Below are positions 38,466 to 49,025 of a stretch of DNA of 64,000 bases, piece by piece. How positions within the stretch are numbered: the stretch's first letter is position 1; each line of letters starts with the position of its first letter. Origin of the DNA: Talpa occidentalis (Eukaryota; Chordata; Mammalia; Eulipotyphla; Talpidae); NCBI RefSeq assembly GCF_014898055.3, contig NW_023603184.1, positions 121,076,615-121,140,614 on the forward strand, given 5' to 3'. The translations under genes were made by a program, and so were the position numbers. Below the pieces are notes generated by a model. The model did no database searches. It had not been told where the DNA came from and worked only from the letters and a program-made list of their open reading frames with translations.

Positions 38466-38760
38466 CTGAATAAATGCATTAATTATTTTCTTAGAACATC
38501 ACATTAGTTATATTAAGGTTTTAAAAATTTTATTCTTTAAGAATTGGCCACTGCATTTCTCTATGGTATACTAGTGTGTAAAATTAAGGAGACTGATTCA
38601 CAACTTAATATTTGTCACCTCCAAACTGCCAAATATCCAAAAACACTTTCAGGCCTGAGTTGTATATAAGGTAGGAAAGTATGAAATTCATGTTCTGACT
38701 TACAACTTAGGGTGAAATGATTTTCAGTCCTAAGCAATAATCTTTAAAATAATAGGACTT

Positions 38761-39085
38761 GGGCCTCCCCAGTGGCGCAGCGTTGAGCGCTGGGTTGCAA
38801 AGCAGCCCGCGGCCTCTGCGGCGCCGTTCCATCCCCGGTTGCTCCCGGCCACCGGAGGAGGGTCCCACATGGCGCGCAGACCTCTCCTGCCGCCCGCTGC
38901 TCCCCTCAGCAGTGTACTTCGGCCCTTCTGCCTGCTCTGCTCCCCGCTCTGGCTCTGGTGAATTCTCTCACCCTCCCGCGCTTCTGACTGTACCCAGTGC
39001 ATGTGTAAACAAACAAATAAAATAAAGAAAGAAATAAAAACATGCCTCTATAAAAAAAATAATGTTTAAAAAAAAAAAATAAAAT
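38761..39085 (+). mobile_element. tRNA-derived SINE with 3' tag
   Basis: Extended tail with AACAAACAAATAAAAT and then ACATGCCTCTAT. Duplication AAAATAATAGGACTT at 38746-38760 and 39086-39100. Confidence 0.88.
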
Positions 39086-40534
39086 AAAATAATAGGACTT
39101 TGATTTAAATAGGAGTCAAAGTAGAAAAAAATTAGAAAATTAAAAATTTTACATTTTTTTCTATATTGGTAAATAAATATACAAAGATATCATTTGATAT
39201 TACTAGCATATTTCTCAAGCAAAATTAAAAATATGTACAGCACAGACTATATCTGCTTTTCACATATAAGTGAAAATACATTGAATATAATTTGGTAATG
39301 CTCCAATAATGTACAAGTAGTGTAATGTACAAATACATGATGTTTGCCATGTTTAAGAAGCCAAAATAGGTAGGCAAAAATAAACAAAAGAAAAAAAATG
39401 TATTCCCCTAGGGAGAAACTTCAATTTACATAACTTAAGGAAACTGTTTAGAGTAGTGTTAAATATCCTGACTACTATTTTTTTCAATTTGTAATTACTG
39501 TATTTTATATAAATTTTCTTTTCCTAGCAAAGGAATTTCTGTATTTGTGTAAACATTAAAAAAAGAGTTAACGAAATAGTTTCACACTAGGTATTTTTGG
39601 TAGAACACATACACCACCCAGTGGAAAAAGCGTAAAGTACAGTTTACATTTTCAAGTGTGGTTTTCAATGACTTTAAAAAAGGTATTACACTACAAATTC
39701 TACTAGCTAAACAAAAGAGGTACAATCTTACTTCATCCTAATATTGTCAGTCTGAAGAAGTATTTTCTCTATTTAAAAATAGCTTCCCTGAAGGATCTCA
39801 TCCTTCTCAGAGTAACCACAAGTCATACATTGTTTTTACTAATACAATTTTCTTCCTCCTCATCAGCCCCTTTCTTTTATATCTATAAATATGTATGCCT
39901 TGCCACTCTATCAAGGAAACAATCATTGCTCTCTACTGCCTTATCCATTTTTCCAGTAAGTACATTATGTAAGCTACCTTTGTCTTCTCTGAAATTGGCT
40001 TCTGTATATACCAATCTATTGAAACAACTCTAAAGTCATTAGACATTTTTAGACCAATTTTACTATTCTTCTCAATTTTCATTCACCTTGACACAATTAA
40101 AAATCATCCCAGTTAAGAGTTGTATTTTTGAAATTAGTCTTCTGCTAAGTCTTTGAGGTACAACCTACAGACATTTTCCTGATGTCGGCTTTTTTCAAAC
40201 AAAGCTCTAATAAAGCACGTGTATCATTTGAAAAGTATATGATTCTTTTAGCTTCCGGTTCCTGAGCTACTGGACATTAGCTTCTCAACATTAAGTGCTT
40301 GCTACCTAATACTGAATGGTCCCCGAGTCCATGTAAGAATAACTTTTCAACAAATTAAGAAGCATTATAATGTCCCCTTTCCTTCAAAACATAAGGATAA
40401 TTTAAATACAAACTTTAAAAAGAAACAGGAGATCAAAAGGTAACAGGAAAGAACAGGACATAGGATTCTTTTTTACAGATGGAACAAAACAGTTAGTAAA
40501 CAAAATCTAGTGATCCTATAAAAATACAATTGCT

Positions 40535-40627
40535 ACTTCTCTCACCCTCCCGCGCTTCTGAATGTACCCAGTGCTTGTATAAATAAGTAAATAAGTAAAT
40601 AAATAAATAAATCTTTTTTAAAAAAAA
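40535..40627 (+). mobile_element. 5'-truncated tRNA-derived SINE
   Basis: Only the last ~90 bp of the element, from CTCTCACCCTCCCGCGCTTC on, flanked by AAAATACAATTGCT at 40521-40534 and 40628-40641. It ends about 30 bp from the BOLL exon 3 donor. Confidence 0.85.
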
Positions 40628-40672
40628 AAAATACAATTGCTTATTCTACGTAGTTTCTACGGTGATACTAAC

Positions 40673-40764
40673 CCCTTGGATACTCCAGCTCTGTCATTTA
40701 CAATCTTCACTTCTTTTACAGACCCATATTGGGAAAAAAATTTTCTTAAATCATTTTCATTTGT
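40673..40764 (-). CDS. BOLL: BOLL coding exon 3 (RRM core)
   Basis: Thirty codons plus two bases. The peptide begins TNENDLRKFFSQYGSV and ends NDRAGVSK, the first helix and second strand of the RRM. The acceptor is ATTAG at the high end. The donor is GG/GTTAGT, and exon 4 supplies the third base of the Gly that begins RNP1. A truncated SINE lies about 30 bp into the following intron. Confidence 0.95.
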
Positions 40765-43121
40765 CTAATACATAAAAAAGAAAACACACAAAAAACTTAA
40801 TATGAGTGCCTTTCATCATAAAAACAATGCATGAAACCATTAGGTTATTAAAATCAATATAAACTCTTTGCTCTATGCACTAACCATACTGTTAAACTAT
40901 TGTATCACATTTCTTTTAAAGCTGAAATGTTTTAGAGCTGCAAAGAAAGCAACTCTTCAAAGGAATTCTTGTTCTATAGTTCACCATTAAAACAAAATTT
41001 GAATTAAGTGTGGCTATAACTACAGTAAGAACATATTACTCTTGGTTCTTGTGGCTCAGAGAGACTCATAGTCATGCAAGTGGAAGTAGGTCATATTGGC
41101 CTATAACAATTCTATTTTAATAAGCGTGGTCTCTAAGAAGAACAAGGTTTAACGAATGTATTTTCAAAAGTACTTGAAAGCTTGATTTGTGGTAAGTGAA
41201 GTGGCTACAAGATTGAAAGTTTTTAGATACCTTATCTGTACTCAATATACATTTCAGCTATATATGGATATAATCAAAATAAAAATTGTGCCATAATTAG
41301 GCTGTAATTTACAATGTCAACAAGGAAGGTTTTGGGATATCTAGTTATAAGTGAAATAATCTCATTCATATTACTTTTTCCTAGAGTATGCACATTAAAA
41401 TCACTGCAATTTCACTTTCTGGTTCAATTATAACTGTTTGTTCTCATAAGTAACTTTAAATACACCTAGAAAAAATTTTCTTTATAAACACAGGAAAAGA
41501 CATGCCTTACAGGAGAGCTATTCCTCTTGAGTTCCATTACAACTCACTACTTACATATGTATGTTTAAATTTTGATTTTAAGTTGTAACATAAAATCTGC
41601 TAAATTGAAATGACAAATACTGAATTATTCTAAAAATAATAGAATAATTGAATGCCTCTTATTTCAACAAACACAAAAGGGAATCAATGGCAGAATAATG
41701 ATTTCTATTAGAGATTTGAAAACAAATTAATTCAAACTTCTCAGAATTATTAGTTCAATTTTGCAGTTCCTTTGTTTCAACATAAAATGACAGTTAAGAT
41801 TATTAAATATTACGAGGGCTAGGTTGTGGGCTTCTAAAAATAAGAGATTTAGAATGTTTGTGACTGCTTACTGCTACAGTAAACTACTTCCTTGCTGGCA
41901 TTTATCTATGGTTTTAGAAAAGACATAAGGGAGGCAACACTAGTAAATACCTTAGTTATGACTACGCTTTTAACAATGGCCCCCATCGTTAGCTGAGTGG
42001 CTTAGTAACCTAGACTAACCTAGCCATATAAATGTTTACATTTATTGATAATTTATTTTAAAAATCATACTAAACTATTTTAAAATAAATTCTGAACACA
42101 AATGCCCAACTTGAATATTTATGGTTACTCATTAATATTTTCCATAGAAATAGAAATTTTTTTTCTATTACCATTTCAAAAGAAATTAGTTTTCTTATTT
42201 ATATTGAGTAAATCAATCACGTACTTAAAAGACTTATTTTTACAAATACACCAAGTGTAACATTTCTCTTGAGCAGGAAAAAAGTATATCCATTAAAACT
42301 GTGATAGATTCATTTTAAGGAAATAGTGCGTTACGTCACATATTATACCCTAAAAACACAATTATTATTTTTTTAATTAAGAAAGAGAACTCTCCCTGTA
42401 ATTTCTCATATGTAATATAGAAACTTGGAAATCCTTTATCTCCACATGACCACACATTCCTTTCCTGTAGGTGTTTACTAATGCCTACCACATGGGGGTA
42501 TCACAAACTACTATTCTCTGAAAGAGTTAAATGGTTGATTATGTTATTTGATATATCACTGTTAAGATGCTTTATTCTGACAAGGACACAAGCCCTTTGG
42601 GTCATCAGATTCTAAGTTACATCATGTAAAGTAATTTGCAAAAGACGAAAGTCTAGGAGGTTACTCAGGAAGCAGAGATAAAAGTTGTTATAAAGAAACA
42701 GGATCTCATAGGACATAACTTGTGTGTTTTTAACTGAGTCTTTTGAAAATTATAATCACTCATTATCTGTAATTTTATAAAAGAAAGTATAATTTATATG
42801 GTATGGGGAAATGAAGAATAAAGAACTATGAGTCAGAAACCTAGGATTCTAGTCTTCACCCTATCACTGAGTAGCTGATATACTACAGACATGTCAATGA
42901 GCGTCACTTTCCCTGTATGTGAACTGGGTAGTTAAATATGCTTTATTTAAGCTAGATTGCTATGGAAAATAATTTTCAGATAAAGACAATCTGAAATCTA
43001 CTAATCACTATTCAAATGGCAAATATTTCATTATTTTCATAGACACACAAAGAAACAATTTCCGAGAAATAAAATAAATTCTAATCCAAAAATACACTCT
43101 GTTGCATGCATAAATAAGTAC
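40765..43121 (-). other. BOLL: BOLL intron 2
   Basis: 2.4 kb, AT-rich, with only a MIR at about 42825-42950 recognised. It is notably free of SINEs compared with neighbouring introns. Confidence 0.8.
42825..42950 (+). repeat. MIR SINE fragment
   Basis: AGTCAGAAACCTAGGATTCT, then a run matching the MIR region before its core. Confidence 0.6.
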
Positions 43122-43265
43122 CTTAAAATCAATTCCTCCTACAAAGATGCGATTAGGGATCACTGTTCCATATCTTGGGGCACTTGTTGGATTATTCAGA
43201 GGCCCAGGTGACACAGGATTAGGGGATGAAGATAATGAATCTGTTTGCGTTTGATTTGATGTCTG
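43122..43265 (-). CDS. BOLL: BOLL coding exon 2 (start of RRM, RNP2)
   Basis: 48 codons, phase 0 at both ends. It carries a Ser/Pro/Asn-rich N-terminal segment, then PRYGTVIPNRIFVGGIDFK, which opens the RNA recognition motif; IFVGGI is the RNP2 strand. The acceptor is a tandem TTACAGCAG (NAGNAG), so an alternative product lacking one Gln is possible. The donor is AAG/GTACTT. The codon at 43250-43248 is ACG (Thr), where human and mouse BOLL have the Met that starts the MQTDS isoform. Confidence 0.95.
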
Positions 43266-43897
43266 CTGTAAAATAAAATTATTTAAAAGTTTTAGCACTG
43301 GATATACACTTTGATGGTCTGAAAATATGAATCTTTCAAAAAATAATTTAGTCAAAATGGGATTTTAAATTTTACTTTTATTCTAATATTTTGAAGATTA
43401 TAATTAGTTATGAACTTTGTGTAGCAATAAAAATACAAGAAATGCAGAATCTTACCCACTACCGGTAAAACCTTAAATATGTTATTTAAATATACCTATG
43501 TTAATTAAATTTATTATTTAAAGTAGAATATTCAACTCAAAAAGAAGTTTGAGAAAGAGAAAAGTAGCCCTGGACAGTTAGCTAGTTGCTGCGTGGAATC
43601 AACAAACAGCTCATTCCTGGCATTAGCCATTGCTCTGTAACTCATAGCTAAGCTGTGGTGTTCTCTTGTTAACAAAACACCAGCATAAGACAAGATTATT
43701 CCATGAATGTGATGGGTAAAGATAAAAGCAAGACTACTCCATAACTATGTTTGAACATTGATGAAAACAGAAGTATTATCTACATTATAAGAATAACCAA
43801 ACATCCCTCTGCCCTGGCTGCTAAGAGTAGACAACTCCTTTATCAATTAGATTTAGTCTCTATCTAATATTCTTGCTTTCTAGGTAAGAATTAGCAC

Positions 43898-43981
43898 ACC
43901 CAATGATAGGATTACTCCCACATCCTGACATGTATTTACATACCCAATGATTGGATTACTCTCACTTCCTGACATGTATTT
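43898..43981 (+). repeat. Two-copy 40-bp duplication, period 44
   Basis: ACCCAATGATAGGATTACTC and ACCCAATGATTGGATTACTC open the two copies; both end CTGACATGTATTT. Confidence 0.88.
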
Positions 43982-44234
43982 CAGAGTAAATCCCTCCTTC
44001 CTGATACCTTTAAAAATTGCTGACCAAGAGTCTAAGCACTGAAAGCCATTTCTAACACCCTCCTACTGAGAGTCCCCAAGATGTACATTCTTCCTTGTTG
44101 CAACAGTTCAGCAGACCCAACTTTTTGAACTACTGGTTTGTTCCTGGTGATCTTTAGCTAAAAGACATCGACAAGTTAATAAATGCTGACATTCAAGTTC
44201 ACCATTTTTCAGGTGAAAAATTTAAAGATTAGAT

Positions 44235-44672
44235 TGACTATGCAGCACTATTTACAAAAGCCAAGATATGTAAACAACACAAATAAATGAATGGATCAAA
44301 AAGTTGTGGTATGTTTATACAATGGAATTTTACCCAGCAATCAAAAAAGACACTCATGTCATTTGCAGCAACATGGATGGAACTGGAAGGGATTATGCTA
44401 GCTGAAATTAGAAGGAAAAAGATAAAATACCAGATGGTTCACTTATATGCGGAATATAGGGAAACCAAACAAAAGGTCAAAAAAGATCAAAACTAGCAAG
44501 CTGGCCATAGCATTGAGGCATACTGCAAAGGAAGGGGTTTAAAGTTAGGGCCAAACAGGGAAGAAAGAACACAGGAGAATATGATGACGGTTCAAGGGTG
44601 AGAAGGTGGTGTGAGAACAATGAGGACCACAATGATGTAAGAAAAAAATTCAATTAATAAAAAAAAAAGATT
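44235..44672 (+). mobile_element. L1 3' end with poly(A)
   Basis: Frame fragment MSFAATWMELEGIMLAEI marks the C-terminus of L1 ORF2p. It is followed by a short 3' UTR and an A-rich tail. 5'-truncated, in BOLL intron 1. Confidence 0.8.
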
Positions 44673-45883
44673 AGATTGACTAAAAATTATATAACTCATA
44701 GGTATAAATTCTTTATATCAAAGAATTAGGCTCAATACATATGCACAATTTTAAGTCAGGGAACCTAATTTAAACTTTTATAAATACAAATTAACGTAAG
44801 CTTTTGCACAAAGGAGACAGTAGACTCTTAGGGTAACATAAAAAAAAAATCAAGACTTGCAAATAGAGTTTTGAAGAAAAATTGAATAAAAAACATGCTA
44901 ATTATATTCCTTCTGAGGTCACTAAGCAGACTTCTGAGACAGTATGATGATATACTCAATGAGTGCTTCAAAAAGCTTTATGTTCATAATTTCAGTTCTC
45001 TGCAGAATAAATATATGAACATGAACATCCAACGTAGGTAATGGGGTTATTCTTTTTCACATTTGTTGTCTTCTTTCACTTCATTGGCCAATAAAACCAT
45101 AATCCCTAAATTAATCTTTGCAGATGTAGAGAGAAATGACTAAGCCAGCGGTGATGATGAAACTATGGGCTGGACCTTATGAACTCTAGGAACCTCTCTA
45201 GTGTTAAGGCGGAAAAACACATACCCCCTTGTGAGGAAGTTCATAAAAACATCTATTAAGACACAGAAAAATCATCACATTTAATAATTACAATGCTGTA
45301 GTTTTCAATTGCAAATCCAATCTTAAGATTTTCTCTGGGGATTTGTAACTTTATTCACCTTACTTACAAGTGCCCAGAATGGATGATTCTAGGATGCTTA
45401 GTTTTATTTTTCAACTGTGGATTTGTATTGCTAAAGAGAATAGAACAGTTCTAGTAGATACAGTCTTGTCTCTCTGCCTGATTGTTTACAATACAGGAAT
45501 TACCTCTTTGGTAAATTTAAAATAGTCTTCAGGAAATTCTCTTGAAAACAAAATGAGTTCTATGGATGAACTCATTCTCTAATCTGTTTCTATAGCCATC
45601 AACTCATTATTCTTCATTGAGAGACGGATGACTTTAAAAGAACTGTTTTATTCTCAATCTTGAGAAATTAAACAATACTGAGAAAGTAAACAACAACTTT
45701 ATAAACCCAATTCACTTCATTCTTCGGTTTCTAAGGCCCCTGCTCTTCTATGGGTTCCAACTGCTTAATTTTTCTCGACGACTGACCACTTTCCAACATA
45801 CGTTTTATTTACTTGTCTTGTTCATAGTCTGACGCTTTATATTCATGAGGGAAGGGTTTTTTGCCCCGTTCACTGTAGCATTT

Positions 45884-45971
45884 AAAGAAGTGATGGGAAC
45901 TTTTATCAAATTTTTTTATCAATTTATTTTTCAAATTTTTATCAAAGAAGTGATGGGAACATTTATCAAAT
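45884..45971 (+). repeat. Two-copy 28-bp repeat, period 60
   Basis: AAAGAAGTGATGGGAAC plus TTTATCAAAT occurs twice, with a T-rich segment between. Confidence 0.85.
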
Positions 45972-46059
45972 GAATGACCGAATAAATCATTTCTTTCTGT
46001 TCACGATGTCCCAACCATTAGAATACTGGAGGCTTAAAAAGACGAGATAACAGAGTAGA

Positions 46060-46258
46060 CTTTTTTTTAATACTTTTTTTAATTAATTAATTTATTTATA
46101 TAAGCACTGGGTACAGTCAGAGGTGCGGGAGAGTGAGAGAATTCACCAGAGCCAGAGCAGGATGCAGGACCGAGCAGCCGGGAATCGAACCAGCGCTGTA
46201 GAGGCTGCGGGCGGCTTCGCAACCCAGCGCTCAACCGCTGCACCACCGGGGAGGCCCT
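46060..46258 (-). mobile_element. tRNA-derived SINE, internally deleted
   Basis: Head and tail are present, but the middle segment (the GTGTACTTC region) is missing. Short flank duplication AGAGTAGA. Confidence 0.78.
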
Positions 46259-46485
46259 AGAGTAGATGTTTTTTAATGCTAGGATTAACAAGGTTCTGGT
46301 AGAGGCAATGTCTCAATTTCTCAGAGGCTGGCGTTGCATTTAAACGACAAAGAATGCCTCAAATTACACGGGCACAATTTTGCAAAGGTATGAAAGGCAC
46401 CTCGGTAGAAGCTATTACAGGGTTAGGAGAATCCTGAACGTAGTAAAACTTCCAGCTCTGACGGGTGTATTAAAATGTCCCTCCA

Positions 46486-46763
46486 GGGCCTCCCTGGTGG
46501 CGCAAGGCGTTAAGCACCGCACTATGAAGCAATCAGCAGCCTCTGCAGCACGAGTTCGATCCCCGGCCAGGGAGCTACCCACATGGCGCAGCAGACCTCT
46601 CCTGACTCGCTCGCTGCTCCCCTCAGCAGTGTATTTCAGTCGATCTGCCTGTTCTGTTCCCTGCTCTGTCTCTGCTGGATCCTCTCACCCCCCGCATCTC
46701 TGGCCGTACCCCAGCTCTTGGATGCATGAATAAATAAATCTTTAAAAATAAAATAAAATAAAA
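46486..46763 (+). mobile_element. tRNA-derived SINE, older type, near consensus
   Basis: One of the best-preserved older-type copies. Its tail (AATAAATAAATCTTT, then an AAAAT array) ends about 10 bp before the BOLL CpG island begins. Confidence 0.85.
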
Positions 46764-47761
46764 TTTTCCCCCAAAGCAGTGTGCCCGCAGAGCCTCCTCC
46801 CCGGGGAAACCAGCCTCGCCCCTCCCAGCCGCCCGCCGCCGGGGACCGGGAAGGGTCTAACCGTCGCGATCACGGCCTCGGCGCTCCGTCCCCTCCGAGG
46901 CCAGCAGGCGGAGGCGCTGGGGGAAATGGCCGCGGCGACAATTTCCTCGGGTTCTCTCGGGTCATCATGAACTTGGGCACTGACACGAGGGTCCACCCCC
47001 TCCCCACCAAAGTGCGGGAGGGAAAAGAAGGCTAACCAGCGAGAAATTTTGCCCCGCAAACCCGCCAGCCGCAGTGGCGGGAACCCTCAACGGCACCGAC
47101 CGGGAAGCCGGCCTCGTGAGCCGCCAGCCCGGAGGCCCCCGCGTGGCGCGCGCTGATTGGCTGCCGGCGGGGCGCGGCGGCACGTTGCCGCGGCCCCCCC
47201 CACCCCGCCCGGCCCGCGCCCCTCCCCCGCCCGGTCAGACCCACCCCGGCGCGCGCCGCGCTCGTGTGTCGAGGGCGGACCTGGGCCGCGGCCGGCCGTC
47301 CCGCACGCCCCTTAGGCCTCTCCGACCCCCCCAGGCCAGTCCAGGAAAGGAGGCGTCGGCCGCCCGGGCCAGTCCACGCCGAGGGCGCTGGGCGAGGCCC
47401 GTCCGAAGCGAGCGTCAAAGACGCAGCCCAGCCCAGTTTCGGCGGGAAGCTGTTTCTCAAGCCCCGGACGCCAACCGGGGCGCAGGGCGCGGCCGCCCGC
47501 TGTTCCCCGAAACCTCCCGGGACCCCCGCACCCCGACGCCGGCCCAGGACCGGTGGCCGCACCTCGGCGGCCCCACGACATCACCCCACGGAGCCTGCGG
47601 GCGGGCGGCTCTGGCCGGCGGTCGAGGGGGCGCCCTGTCTGCGTTTCTCCCCCACAGCAGAGCGGGCGTTTGGGCTCGAGACGGCGCCTCTCCTGCCCCT
47701 CGGGCCGGCGTCCACGCGGCTCCTCCTCCCTGCTGCCCGGCCCGGGCCCCGCCGTACTCAC

Positions 47762-47782
47762 CGCGCCGGGCTCGCTCTCCAT
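47762..47782 (-). CDS. BOLL: BOLL coding exon 1 (start codon)
   Basis: Encodes only MESEPGA, then a consensus donor GTGAGT at 47761-47756. It sits inside a CpG island. Mouse BOLL, as I recall it, starts METESGA followed by QTSNQ, and here MESEPGA joins in phase to exon 2 QTSNQ, which is why I chose this start. The context AGAAGATGG has an A-type purine at -3 and G at +4, a good Kozak match. The 5' UTR continues toward higher coordinates, but its start cannot be placed by eye. Confidence 0.88.
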
Positions 47783-48480
47783 CTTCTCTCCGCTCTTCAG
47801 AAAGAGGGACAGGAACAAACCCCCAAAGTTTGAAAGCACCTCCACGCCGAAGCAGCCACAGCGCGTTTCCCGACGGAGACTCCCTCCCCCTGGCGGTGAC
47901 GGCGGCGATGGCAGCGGCGGGGGCGCAGGCTCGCCCCCGGGCCCTGAACCTGCCACCTGAGGGTGGGGAGGGGCGGGCGACGTCGCCTCGGGCGGCGGCT
48001 GCGGTGCGGGCGGGCGCCGCAAGCGGGGCAGCGGCGCGGGCGGGCGCGTTTCGCCGGTGGCCCGGGGTCGCTGAGCTGGGCCGTCTCGGGGGCCGGGGTT
48101 GCAGGCGGTGGGGACGGGCGTGGGGTGTGCGGGTGCAGGACTCGCTTCGGGGGCCACTCTTGCCTGCTTTCGGACGCCTGGGGAGGAGAGAGCGAACGAC
48201 GGTGCGAAGCTCCATGCACCGCACGCCTTTCCCTCTCCTCTTCTTTGGAGTGAAGTCGGCCCCCGGGACTAGTGGGTTTCGGGGAGTCGAGGTGACCTCA
48301 GGCTTTATGCTGAGGTGCAAGAAGCCGGTGGAGGGGCGACTGCAGAAGACTGGTGCAAGGCGCGGAGGGTGGTTTCCAGAGTCAAACTTTGACCCCCGGG
48401 GCCTGACGCGCCAAACTCGGGGGCTCCGGGGAAACTGCGGACGTCGCGCTGCACCTGCTGTCGCCGTCAGTCATCCCCGC

Positions 48481-48500
48481 GGGCGGGGCGGGCGGGCGGG
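48481..48500 (+). other. Candidate G-quadruplex
   Basis: Five runs of three or four G separated by single C, inside the BOLL CpG island. Confidence 0.6.
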
Positions 48501-48879
48501 CAGCTGGGCCGGGACCGCCGCGCAGCCCCGTCCTGTCCCGGCGCCCGCCGCGGGCCCGCGCCCTGAGAGGCTCTCGCGGGCGCACCCGGCCGGGCACCGC
48601 CTGGCAGCCACACGGCCCAGCAGCGGGTCCTCGATGGAGCCACCGCGCGCCGGAGAGGTGAGGACTGTACGGCTGGGCTGGGGCGTCCTGGCCCCTGTAG
48701 CTGTGCGATCTCTTTTGAAAGAAGATTGCTTTGTAGAAAGTATTTCTGAAAGGTAGTGGAGAAGTGCATATCGCCAATATATGGGGGAAAAAAAAAAAAA
48801 GATATGTCTGTAGCTTTATCTATCATATATACCCAAGTTGTAAATGATTACACTGGGTAAACTTAGGTAATAATGATGA

Positions 48880-49025
48880 TGTTGATTAGTATTGTATTTA
48901 ACTTTATCGAGGGCTCATCTTGCGCCAGGGACAGTGTTTTATCATCAGTATCAGTTAAGCATTTCATTCCCACAGCAACTTGGAGATCGATGTTTCTGTT
49001 ATTTGCATATTACAGGTGAGGAATG
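48880..49025 (+). repeat. MIR SINE fragment
   Basis: TGCGCCAGGGACAGTGTTTT to ATTACAGGTGAGGAAT matches the MIR consensus. Confidence 0.68.

Larger units (their letters stand above)
43266..47761 (-). other. BOLL: BOLL intron 1
   Basis: 4.5 kb. It holds an L1 3' end (44235-44672), two short duplications (43898-43981 and 45884-45971), an internally deleted SINE (46060-46258), a full SINE (46486-46763) and, from 46775 on, the downstream half of the CpG island. Confidence 0.8.
17093..47782 (-). other. BOLL: BOLL gene, coding span (eleven exons)
   Basis: Boule-like RNA-binding protein, a cytoplasmic germ-cell translational regulator of the DAZ family needed for male meiosis and spermiogenesis (family knowledge). 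Eleven minus-strand coding exons were found by reading boule-like peptides and checking AG/GT splice sites. Their lengths (21, 144, 92, 55, 76, 128, 72, 48, 129, 99, 24 bp) join in phase to 295 codons plus stop. Landmarks are RNP2 IFVGGI near residue 47, RNP1 KGYGFITF at residues 85-92 (split across exons 3 and 4), the 24-residue DAZ motif in exon 7, a Pro/Tyr/Gln-rich tail and the C-terminus TVWSIHY. No stop or frameshift was seen, so the gene looks intact. The 5' UTR and transcription start are not resolved. Confidence 0.95.
46775..48700. promoter_or_regulatory. BOLL: CpG island with BOLL promoter and exon 1
   Basis: About 1.9 kb of very GC- and CpG-rich sequence inside AT-rich surroundings, with BOLL exon 1 near its middle (47762-47782). 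An inverted CCAAT (ATTGG) lies at 47156-47160 and a run of five G-tracts at 48481-48500. No TATA box was seen just upstream of exon 1. Mammalian germline genes often have such islands and are silenced by methylation in somatic tissue; that is inference here. Long open frames on both strands of this island follow from the base composition and are not called as genes. Confidence 0.85.

Noticed and set aside
44287..44496. Small protein at 44287
   Set aside because: Matches the L1 ORF2 C-terminus; it is a 5'-truncated L1 copy.
47457..48320. 287-codon minus-strand open frame across the CpG island
   Set aside because: Composition effect. Only the seven BOLL codons at 47782-47762 are supported, by homology and a splice donor.
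47074..48756. 560-codon open frame on the plus strand of the BOLL CpG island
   Set aside because: GC-rich DNA has few stop codons by chance; long frames are open on both strands here, the peptide is Arg/Pro/Ala-rich with no domain, and it overlaps BOLL exon 1.
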